Shown here: piece by piece, positions 34,673 to 41,085 of the stretch
Layout: the number at the start of each line of letters is the position of its first letter
Numbering within the stretch: the first letter of the stretch is position 1
Origin: a bacterium UBA6154
GTDB taxonomy: Bacteria; Actinomycetota; Actinomycetes; S36-B12
DNA: 41,085 nt
Assembly (NCBI GenBank): GCA_002422375.1
Contig: DIUQ01000056.1
Span: 1 to 41,085 of the forward strand
Reading direction: 5' to 3'
Position numbers and translations under genes: made by a program
Notes under the pieces: model-generated
Seen by the model: only the letters and a program-made list of their open reading frames with translations
Told to the model about the DNA's origin: nothing
Database searches by the model: none

Positions 34673-35446
34673 GTGGCAAAGCACCCTGTTCGACCGATTA
34701 TCGCGGCACTCGTCGCAGTGGGATTGGCCATGATGGCAGGGATTACGACACCAGCGGCGTCCGCTGCAACAGGCGATGCAATCGGAAAGGGCAAGAACAC
34801 GTGCGTTCCGGGGCCCAAGGCCGACTGCACTGGTGTCGTGCACAAGTGGACATTTGAGCATCACGGCAACCTCTCTGGCGCCTCATTCATGCGTGCTCAG
34901 ATTCATGGAGCTGACCTCCGGGGCGCAAACTTGCGAGGCACCGACATGCGCGGCGTTGGGTTGCGCCATGCCGATCTTCGCGATGCCAATCTGCGAAACG
35001 CAGATTTCGGGCCAGTGTCGAAGAAGGAAGCCGAAAAGGCACTGAAGCGTACTAGCCGCAACCACCAGCTCCGCACTGTTCCGAGCGTCGACTGGGGCAT
35101 GGGATCCTTCTGCAACAGTGAATCATTAAGCGACGTGAACTGTTACAACGGGATGCTCAGCGGGGCCGACCTATCCGGTGCCGATCTCACGAACGCAAAT
35201 TTTTCCATGGCCGAGATAGACAACACCAATTTCACGGGTGCGAACCTCACCGGCGCGACCTTTATCAATACGGAGATGAGCCACGTGAACTTCACCAATG
35301 CCAATCTCACGGGCGCCAATCTCGAGGGGTCAGCCGGCCAGATCACCTGGTCGAACACCACGTGCCCTGACGGTTCAGTCACGAGCACCGGCTGTCCGCT
35401 GAACGCGGACTACGCGTACACAAAGGTTGCCACCGCTAATTCCTGA
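34673..35446 (+). CDS. Secreted pentapeptide-repeat protein
   Basis: About 257 residues with an N-terminal signal segment (VAKHPVRPIIAALVAVGL, cleavage near ASAATG). Two arrays of A(D/N)LxG-type pentapeptides follow: one with ADLRGANLRG and ADLRDANLRNADF, the other with GADLSGADLTNANF through NLTGANLEG. They are separated by a basic linker holding one Cys pair region. These form a right-handed quadrilateral helix. GTG 34673 is preferred because GGAG lies 8 bases before it; ATG 34646 in the same frame is possible. It ends only 33 bp before att copy 3. Function is unknown. Confidence 0.82.
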   Translation: MAKHPVRPIIAALVAVGLAMMAGITTPAASAATGDAIGKGKNTCVPGPKADCTGVVHKWTFEHHGNLSGASFMRAQIHGADLRGANLRGTDMRGVGLRHADLRDANLRNADFGPVSKKEAEKALKRTSRNHQLRTVPSVDWGMGSFCNSESLSDVNCYNGMLSGADLSGADLTNANFSMAEIDNTNFTGANLTGATFINTEMSHVNFTNANLTGANLEGSAGQITWSNTTCPDGSVTSTGCPLNADYAYTKVATANS

Positions 35447-35479
35447 CGCGGTGCTGTGTGTTTATCGGGTTGAGGCCGA

Positions 35480-35527
35480 CTGAAAATCGGAAGGTCGACG
35501 GTTCGATCCCGTCCCTGGCCACCACGA
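35480..35527 (+). repeat. att-like copy 3 (48-bp tRNA-Phe 3' fragment)
   Basis: Identical to 12741-12788. Here the match to tRNA-Phe extends further left: GCCGA at 35475-35479 restores the anticodon stem CCGA/TCGG around loop CTGAAAA. The D-arm and the 5' acceptor strand are absent, so this is a tRNA remnant and not a gene. It marks the right end of block 2. Confidence 0.9.
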
Positions 35528-35587
35528 GAACCCACAGCAGCCGAATGTTTGGTGACATGGTGACTCTGGGCATGCTCTTCGTGACCC

Positions 35588-37207
35588 CTAGCGAAACCAT
35601 CCCGCAGCTTGCTTCATTGCCCGCTGTTGCAGCCAGGTCATTCCCGCGTACGCCGGCTTCGAAATACCCCAGACAACCTTTGTCCGAATCGCTCTGATCT
35701 GCTTTACCGTCAACGCTCGGGCTGCACGCGGAGTCATGGCACCCAACGTGCTTCGACGTAACTCCCGCATGCCCGCCACCCTGAGTGCAGCAACCTGAGC
35801 GGGACGTAGGGCTGCGATCTGTGACGGCTTCATAGCCTGTATGTGCGCCGGCGTCAACGCCCTCACCTGCGTCGGTTGGAGGGCACGCACTTGACTCGGT
35901 GACAGGACACGAATAGCCCGGGGTGACAGGCTCTTGACCGAAGACGCGGGAAGCGCGGAAACCTCCTGCGGGCTGAGGCGCTTAACGGCCTGCGGGGTGA
36001 GTGGCACTGCGGCCACACCTTCGGTCGACGGCTCCACGATCTGAGTCTCCTGAGCTTCAGCGGAAGGGGTGACCTCAGTAGTGCTCACCGTTGACTCGGT
36101 ACCTGCCGTGGTCGTCGACCCTGACTCCGCTGGAGTGGAAATCGGTGCTGGAGCAGGTTCGGGATCTGGTTCAGGACTTGGCGTTGGTGTTGAATCTCCG
36201 CACGTGGGCGTGACACCACCATAAATAGCGTCATCCCAGTTGATCGGTGCGGACCCGCAGTATGTGACCTCGGCAATGACCGGCCCGAGCGCATAGCGTC
36301 CCATTGACGTCACCGCCGATGGAATAGTTATGGACGTCAACTCCCCGTTCCACAGGGACTCCACGCCGAGGCTGGCGAGGCTTTCTGGCAGATCGATCGC
36401 CGTCAGCTTGTTCTGACTGAACGCGCGATCACCGATCGAGGTGAGTCCTTCCGGCAACGTCACCGATGACATACCCGTGTAGTAGAAGGCACCCGCCCCA
36501 ATGCTCGTGACACCGTCAGGGATAACGATCGATCCGATTGAATAGGCTGAACCGGAACCGTTCTTTGAGAAGGTGAACATGTTCTCCGGTATCGAGGTGA
36601 GACCAATTCCCAGCGTCACGGAGGCCAGGGATTCCATGTGCGCAAACGCACCGTCGCCTACCCCACTCACTGATGTAACGGAGTCTGGAATCACTATCGA
36701 TGTCAGTCGGCTACCACGAAATGCCTCGGAGCCGATCGTCGTCACAGCATTGAGATCCACCGTCGCCGGACCAGCGAAACTGTAGAACGCCCTGTCTCCT
36801 ATCGTCGTCAATGTTGACGGAAAGGTGATCGTCGAGACGGTGCTGTAGGCGAATGCACTGTCACCGATCGATGTGACTCCTTCTGGGATGTCGAATGACG
36901 ACGACATGGAGGTGCGATCAAATGCACTGTTGCCGATTGTGGTCAGAGTGAACGGTGAATCAAAGATAACCGAACTGACTTGACTGCTTGCAAACGCACT
37001 GTCCCCGATTGACGTCACACCCGAGGGGATTGTCGCTGAGCCCTCGCAGTCCGTGGAGCCCGTGACAACGTTGCTGGCGATCGTGAATGTGCCTCGGACA
37101 CTGCACGCGATGTCCCCGTCTGTCACCGCGGAGGCTGATGTGCTCAGGGGAAGGGACAGAGCTGTGGCGAGAAGGGTGGAGATGCCGAAGGTCACAAGTG
37201 GGCGCAT
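35588..37207 (-). CDS. BspA-like leucine-rich repeat protein with C-terminal octapeptide array
   Basis: The 539-residue protein has a signal peptide (cleavage near SASAVTD, residue 26-28). About nine LRR_5/BspA units follow with the pattern GVTSIGDSAF and TTIGNSAF, as in bacterial surface adhesins. A Pro/Thr-rich linker with TPSPEPDPEPAPAP (about 345-400) leads to nine or so 8-residue repeats of the type L-x-P-x-Q-V-x-A (for example LSPSQVRA, LQPTQVRA, LTPAHIQA). A short aromatic tail ends in WFR. There is no LPXTG motif or membrane helix at the C-terminus, so attachment may be non-covalent. It lies outside block 2, 42 bp downstream of a sensor kinase gene on the same strand. Confidence 0.83.
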   Translation of the reverse strand: MRPLVTFGISTLLATALSLPLSTSASAVTDGDIACSVRGTFTIASNVVTGSTDCEGSATIPSGVTSIGDSAFASSQVSSVIFDSPFTLTTIGNSAFDRTSMSSSFDIPEGVTSIGDSAFAYSTVSTITFPSTLTTIGDRAFYSFAGPATVDLNAVTTIGSEAFRGSRLTSIVIPDSVTSVSGVGDGAFAHMESLASVTLGIGLTSIPENMFTFSKNGSGSAYSIGSIVIPDGVTSIGAGAFYYTGMSSVTLPEGLTSIGDRAFSQNKLTAIDLPESLASLGVESLWNGELTSITIPSAVTSMGRYALGPVIAEVTYCGSAPINWDDAIYGGVTPTCGDSTPTPSPEPDPEPAPAPISTPAESGSTTTAGTESTVSTTEVTPSAEAQETQIVEPSTEGVAAVPLTPQAVKRLSPQEVSALPASSVKSLSPRAIRVLSPSQVRALQPTQVRALTPAHIQAMKPSQIAALRPAQVAALRVAGMRELRRSTLGAMTPRAARALTVKQIRAIRTKVVWGISKPAYAGMTWLQQRAMKQAAGWFR

Positions 37208-37208
37208 C

Positions 37209-37263
37209 GTGACACGCTATGTCACGTTTCGGCGATGCCCCGCCAGATGTCACTGGAGTGACA
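37209..37263. promoter_or_regulatory. Two GTGACA/TGTCAC inverted repeats between kinase and BspA-like genes
   Basis: GTGACA-n5-TGTCAC spans 37209-37225 just upstream of the BspA-like start. TGTCAC-TGGA-GTGACA spans 37248-37263 and overlaps the kinase stop codon. Both are perfect 6-base inverted repeats with the same half-sites in opposite order. A dimeric regulator, perhaps the LuxR-type regulator encoded upstream, could bind here. Confidence 0.5.
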
Positions 37264-38458
37264 CGTCTGCCCCTGCGACGTCGAAATCAGCGCCTGATTC
37301 CAGCGAGAGTGTCGCCGTCAGACGAGCCCCGCCCCCGGGCAGATATTCCAATGCCCAGTAGCCACGAAGGACCCGGCACCAGGAGTCCAGAACGGCTGAG
37401 CCGAATCCGCGAGCGTTGTCGGTCTGCGCAATACCCGTACCGTTGTCTTTCACCTCAACGGACACCGTGTTCTCTGATGGCGCGGTCACCTTTATTACAC
37501 ACTCGGTCGCTTGTCCGTGAACGACCGAGTTCAGAACACCTTGCTCGACGATTCGGTAGCAGGCCAGTAGCACTTGCGTCGGCATGGGGGGAATGACCTG
37601 GGCGATCTCTGGCGCGACGTGGATGGATGCCTGCACCGCAGGCTCGTAGATCCGCATCAAGTCCCGCAGGGCTCCGTGTAGTCCGAGGTTCGATAGGTCC
37701 GGGCTCAGCGCCCGCGCAGTCTGGTGAAGCTCGAGCCCGCGAATGCGGTCGATACGCGTGATGGCAGCATCCAATCGCTCACGGTTCACTGATGTTTCAT
37801 CCGCCGTGGCCATCTTCAGTTCTAAACACGCAGTCATCAGACCCGCTTGCACTTGATCGTGCAACAGCATGGCGAATTGACGTCGCGATTGTTCTTCATG
37901 CATCAACATGAGCGAGTGCTGTCGATCCAACTCGCTCAGGGACTCCCTGGCGATCAACGTCTGTCTTCTGAGTCGCTCTTCTGCTATTCCGGCAACAGCT
38001 AAAACAAATGCCATCATTATCGATAGCCGCATTGTCCTTAGGACCAGATCGAGCACTGGATTCTGGACGGAGGCCCCGAAGGCGAATTCGATCATGAACA
38101 GCACCGCTGACGCCAGTGCTGCACTCGTCACGATGACGACAAGGTAAGGCAGCAACCGGCTCAGGGTTCGAGGACTCACCAGCCGCGTGGCAACTGTTGT
38201 CGCAACAGCAACCATGAAAGCAGCCCCTGCGACTAGCACGAAAGCAGCCCTTCCGACGATAAAGAGTGTTTCGGCGAGCGTGAGTGCCGGATCAACAAAG
38301 TATTGCTCACGCCAGGTGGAGGTTGTCACGATGAAGACGCCTGCGCCAACGCTCAACGACGCGACCCATGGTCGCAGCGGCCACGGCCCGACGTACTGCC
38401 ACCAGCGCCGAGCTTTCGCATCTGGCTCGTGGGAATCGGTTTTCACGGGGAATCCCAC
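37250..38458 (-). CDS. Sensor histidine kinase, HisKA_3 type
   Basis: The 402-residue kinase has about four membrane helices in residues 35-160. A coiled helix then leads to the phospho-His in LLHDQVQAGL, the usual HisKA_3 signature, followed by an ATPase domain with VEQGVLNSVVHG, a DNGTG box and ARGFGSAVL. Start GTG 38458 overlaps the 3' end of the response regulator gene by 16 bases, so the two are coupled. The next gene downstream encodes the BspA-like surface protein and may be its target. Confidence 0.88.
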   Translation of the reverse strand: MGFPVKTDSHEPDAKARRWWQYVGPWPLRPWVASLSVGAGVFIVTTSTWREQYFVDPALTLAETLFIVGRAAFVLVAGAAFMVAVATTVATRLVSPRTLSRLLPYLVVIVTSAALASAVLFMIEFAFGASVQNPVLDLVLRTMRLSIMMAFVLAVAGIAEERLRRQTLIARESLSELDRQHSLMLMHEEQSRRQFAMLLHDQVQAGLMTACLELKMATADETSVNRERLDAAITRIDRIRGLELHQTARALSPDLSNLGLHGALRDLMRIYEPAVQASIHVAPEIAQVIPPMPTQVLLACYRIVEQGVLNSVVHGQATECVIKVTAPSENTVSVEVKDNGTGIAQTDNARGFGSAVLDSWCRVLRGYWALEYLPGGGARLTATLSLESGADFDVAGADVSLQ

Positions 38459-39126
38459 TGTTCATCTCGCGTCATCCGGACATAAGTCAGCACTGCCTGC
38501 GTCCGTCGATCCTTCCCACCTGCTTGCTCCGGCACGAGAACCTTGTAGGCGCGAACTAGGTCTTGGCGGACCACTTCATGGCTTAACTCCAACTGCTCGG
38601 CCACCTGTTGTGGCGTGAAACCATTAGCCGTCAGCCCCATGATCGAACGCTGCCGCGACGAAAGCCTTGCCAGTTTGCTGTGCTCATCCTGTTCGGATTG
38701 GTCAGTGTTCAATGCCACACCGTGGTGCAAACTCGTGATCCCCATGGCTGTTGACTTCAGCAGATTGACCAGGTCGGAGACCTCCATTTGCCCGGACTTT
38801 TGCAGGGTACACCAGCCCATGCGCAACTCCTCGGGAACGCGTTCGAGCGTGAAGTCGAGCGGGTACTGCGAATGGATCACAATGCCCATGTCAGGGTTCT
38901 TTTGGCGAAGCGCGATGCCGAGGTCGATCCCGTTCATCTCACCAACCCCGAGGGCTAGATCAAGCAGTGCAACGTCAGCCGGTGCTGTGGGCGCCATGGA
39001 GAGTGCTTCCGTCGGGCTACCCGTGGACAGCATTACTTCGAGTTCGGGAGCGCTGTCGAGCATTGAGGTCATGATCCCGCGCAGCGCCGGATCATTCTCC
39101 ACGTAAATCACCCTGGTCGCCCGCAC
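38443..39126 (-). CDS. Response regulator, receiver plus LuxR-type HTH
   Basis: The 227-residue protein has a receiver domain with Glu-Asn-Asp near the start (VENDP), phosphoacceptor Asp56 in LLDLALG and a Lys in LQKSG. The C-terminal LuxR-type HTH begins LSSRQRSIMGLTANGFTPQQ and continues AEQLELSHEVVRQDLVRAY. Start GTG 39126. Its first 33 codons and upstream region exist as a degraded copy at 26974-27142. Immediately upstream lies a truncated patatin fragment, so the local region has been rearranged. Coupled to the kinase downstream. Confidence 0.9.
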   Translation of the reverse strand: MRATRVIYVENDPALRGIMTSMLDSAPELEVMLSTGSPTEALSMAPTAPADVALLDLALGVGEMNGIDLGIALRQKNPDMGIVIHSQYPLDFTLERVPEELRMGWCTLQKSGQMEVSDLVNLLKSTAMGITSLHHGVALNTDQSEQDEHSKLARLSSRQRSIMGLTANGFTPQQVAEQLELSHEVVRQDLVRAYKVLVPEQAGGKDRRTQAVLTYVRMTRDEQWDSP

Positions 39127-39187
39127 TCGCGCAGTATTCCATTGTTGTAATCATGCGGTGAGCGGTTCCCAACCTGTTAGTGGCGGA

Positions 39188-39472
39188 TTACACAACACCG
39201 CCTACAGCTGCCAGCGCCGGATTACTGCTGATCTCCTGCAGTTGCGCAGACAACTGATCGAGCCGGCCACCTTTAATCGCCGCACCGACAATTGCACCGG
39301 CGCTGGTGCCAATGGTGATATCTGCCGTGCTGAGGTCCACACCCTCTTTCAGTAAACCTTGGGCATATCCGACCATCCAGGCGACGAACCATTCACCACC
39401 ACCGCCAAAAGCAACAGCACGCTGCGCACCGTGGCCAATTGGTCCCTTTTGTTTCATGGTCATTACCGGCAT
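39188..39472 (-). pseudogene. 5' fragment of the patatin-like phospholipase (truncated duplicate)
   Basis: 39207-39522 matches 34237-34552 (about 316 bp, only scattered mismatches). It retains the promoter with its inverted repeat, the ribosome site, the GGGGEW loop and the GTSAG serine. It is cut after about 88 homologous codons, before the catalytic Asp. The frame runs on a few codons into unrelated sequence and stops. The product could not be a complete patatin. It lies between the second two-component system and the GDT1-like gene. Confidence 0.87.
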
Positions 39473-39625
39473 GAATTGTCCTTAGGCTCGTCACAGTGAG
39501 GGATCACTGCAGAGCCTACGATAAAAATCTCACGTGATCCGGTTCGATACTGATTGCACGTGTGGATTGCGGGAACTGAACCGCAAATCCGGTCCAGTCC
39601 ACCACTCGGCAACAATGTGCTCACT

Positions 39626-40195
39626 ATGGACGCCTTCCTGCTGAGCTTCGTGGTCATATTCGTGGCCGAGTTGGGGGATAAGTCTCAGTTGATGGCCATG
39701 ACATTTGCCACCCGGTATCGGTTCTGGACCGTGATCTTGGCCATCACTGCAGCAACCGCTGTGGTTCATCTTTTTTCTGTTGCACTGGGAAACATTGTCG
39801 GTCTCGCGCTGCCCACGGGGCCGATCAACATCATTGCCGGCATCGCATTCGTGTTCTTTGGATTGTGGACATTACGTGGAGACAAACTCAGTGATGAAGA
39901 AGAAGGGCGTGCACTTCGATCTACCAGATCTGCATTTTTCGCCGTTGCAATTGCTTTCTTCCTCGCTGAACTTGGCGACAAAACCATGTTGGCCACGGTG
40001 ACTCTGGCCACGACCGAAGGTTGGTTGGGCACGTGGATCGGCTCAACTGTCGGCATGGTGGCGGCGGATGCACTCGCCATTGGAGTTGGTGCAGTACTGG
40101 GGCGCAACCTTCCCGAGAAAGTTATTCGCGTTGGCGCCGCTATTTTGTTTTTCCTCTTTGGCGCGTGGTTAGTGTACGAGGGAATCGCTGGCTGA
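39626..40195 (+). CDS. GDT1/UPF0016 family cation transporter
   Basis: The 189-residue membrane protein has two repeats carrying the family signature: ELGDKSQLMAM (from residue 15) and ELGDKTMLATV in the second half. About six helices are visible. Members exchange Ca2+ or Mn2+ for H+ across the membrane. ATG 39626 is chosen because the first helix and motif follow directly; a longer frame from 39554 lacks family features. The last 27 bp overlap the convergent ClC gene. Confidence 0.88.
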   Translation: MDAFLLSFVVIFVAELGDKSQLMAMTFATRYRFWTVILAITAATAVVHLFSVALGNIVGLALPTGPINIIAGIAFVFFGLWTLRGDKLSDEEEGRALRSTRSAFFAVAIAFFLAELGDKTMLATVTLATTEGWLGTWIGSTVGMVAADALAIGVGAVLGRNLPEKVIRVGAAILFFLFGAWLVYEGIAG

Positions 40196-41085
40196 TCGTT
40201 CACCCAAGCGAGGCACCGCGCGCGCAACAATCGCACCGATCACCGCCGCGGGAACGAGTGCCCACCCACCCATCAAGTAACCGAGCACAAGTCCCAGGGC
40301 AATAGCAATCGGCCACTTCATGGGCGCTGTCGCAATCACAGATGCAATCAAGCCAACGGCAACAGCCGCAGTGACCTGGGGACCCGAAGGAATAATGAGG
40401 GAGAAGAGCAGACCGGTCGCGGCTCCAATGAACATCACCGGGAAGAAGGGTCCGCCTCGGAAGCCGGCACCCATGGAGACGGAGTATGCAATTGTTTTCA
40501 TGACCACGATTCCAACGACTGCACCGACTGATGTCAGAGTGGGAAGTTCAGTAATGAGTTCCTCACTCGAGGTGGCGATATACGCATACGACAAGTCAGT
40601 CCACATATTCAGCGCAATGGCCAACACCCCAATAATTAAAGAGGCCACAACGAGGGCTGGCAGATGCGGTCGATTGCCCGTGATCCCTGTGATCCGGATG
40701 GCTCCGAAGCGAGCAAGGGCGGTCAGGAGCGCTGCGACAAGGGCAACACCAACGGCCCAGAACAGTTGATCAACCTCGACGGACTGCGGTGCGTCCCCCA
40801 GGGACAGCGAACCGGTCAGCAGGGGGTTGACGAATAACGCCAGGATCCCACCCGCTGCACTAGCGGAGACCACCTTTGTGGGATTCGCAACGCGGAACCG
40901 GCGGGCAACAAGTCCGCCAATGACAGCGCCGGTGGAGACCAGGGCCACTTCTGGTCCGAGCACGGCACCGCCGAGGAGGGAGGCCACGATTGCCAGGATC
41001 GCTGCGAGGTACTCACGGGGGGTGAGTGGGTGAACTGCAATTCCACCGATCGGTGAATGTCCCGTGTCACCGACATGTTTGCGGA
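40169..41085 (-). CDS. ClC-family chloride channel/transporter, 5' end outside window
   Basis: The frame stays open to the window edge, so the N-terminal part is missing. What is visible (about 305 residues) includes GGAVLGPEVALVSTGAVIGG, which corresponds to the ClC selectivity region GxxGPE, and GAGFRGGPFFPVMFIG, corresponding to the GxFxP region, with about eight helices. The C-terminus is short, with no CBS domains. Members move Cl- or F- across the membrane, some in exchange for H+. The gene converges on and overlaps the GDT1-like gene. Confidence 0.85.
   Translation of the reverse strand, partial: RKHVGDTGHSPIGGIAVHPLTPREYLAAILAIVASLLGGAVLGPEVALVSTGAVIGGLVARRFRVANPTKVVSASAAGGILALFVNPLLTGSLSLGDAPQSVEVDQLFWAVGVALVAALLTALARFGAIRITGITGNRPHLPALVVASLIIGVLAIALNMWTDLSYAYIATSSEELITELPTLTSVGAVVGIVVMKTIAYSVSMGAGFRGGPFFPVMFIGAATGLLFSLIIPSGPQVTAAVAVGLIASVIATAPMKWPIAIALGLVLGYLMGGWALVPAAVIGAIVARAVPRLGERSASDSLVH

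Larger units (their letters stand above)
12741..35527. mobile_element. Second att-flanked block (integrase-less island, block 2)
   Basis: The block is flanked by identical 48-bp tRNA-Phe fragments. It contains secreted hydrolases, regulators and duplicated gene fragments, but no integrase, excisionase, replication or transfer gene that I can recognise, and no TGTGCT pairs near its ends. It could be cargo trapped between successive integrations, a decayed island that lost its integrase, or host DNA captured as part of a larger composite element. The flanking repeats are direct observation; the island nature is inferred. Confidence 0.5.

Noticed and set aside
39523..39625. Possible manganese (yybP-ykoY) riboswitch upstream of the GDT1-like gene.
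   Set aside because: Only a short TGCGG/CCGCA stem was seen; the conserved core of that riboswitch is not recognisable.

Overview
The window looks like chromosomal DNA of an actinobacterium of moderate GC content. Supporting signs are the sequence of the tRNA-Phe 3' end, frequent GTG/TTG starts, Replic_Relax-type and SigJ-type proteins, and BspA-like and lipase-type secreted proteins with Sec, Tat or lipoprotein signals. I cannot name a genus. The framework is a tRNA-Phe insertion hotspot. The window opens inside the 3' end of a tRNA-Phe gene (bases 1-23). A 48-bp piece of the same tRNA 3' end recurs exactly at 12741-12788 and 35480-35527, so two blocks of accessory DNA lie in tandem behind the tRNA.

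Block 1 (about 24-12788) is a compact integrative element with nearly all genes on the minus strand. Reading from its right end it has an AlpA/Xis-like protein, a tyrosine integrase, a beta-class DNA methyltransferase with a zinc-ribbon tail, a D5/P4-type primase-helicase, a 219-bp gap with a very strong inverted repeat, and a three-gene overlapping mobility set (Replic_Relax-like protein, 4-TM membrane protein, FtsK/TraG-like ATPase). It ends with a tightly coupled three-gene restriction-modification cassette (methyltransferase-like protein without a catalytic motif IV, Eco57I-type methyltransferase, GIY-YIG-like/SF2 helicase fusion). Repeated TGTGCT motifs spaced 11 bp apart sit inside both ends and look like integrase arm-type sites.

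Block 2 (about 12789-35480) has matching att-like ends but no recognisable integrase. It is rich in secreted or surface enzymes: a secretory lipase, a Tat-signal protein paired with a phage tail-collar protein, an LCAT-like lipoprotein, a GH5 glycosidase, a two-component system with a two-module membrane kinase, and a coupled operon of beta-helix protein, Tat-exported sulfatase and a large secreted protein of unknown function. A seven-repeat putative beta-propeller, a SigJ-like ECF sigma factor with a small partner protein, a VOC protein, an MDR oxidoreductase divergent from a TetR regulator and serine hydrolase, a patatin-like phospholipase and a pentapeptide-repeat protein follow.

Right of the third att copy (35528-41085) are a BspA-like LRR protein with a C-terminal octapeptide array, a second LuxR-type two-component system, a GDT1/UPF0016 cation transporter and a partial ClC channel. 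A 5' fragment of this second response regulator lies inside block 2 (26974-27142), and a 5' fragment of the block-2 patatin gene lies beside the intact regulator (39207-39522). The two regions have therefore exchanged or duplicated DNA. The best candidates for something new are the block-1 restriction cassette, the mobility module with its inverted repeat, and the unknown protein of the sulfatase operon.
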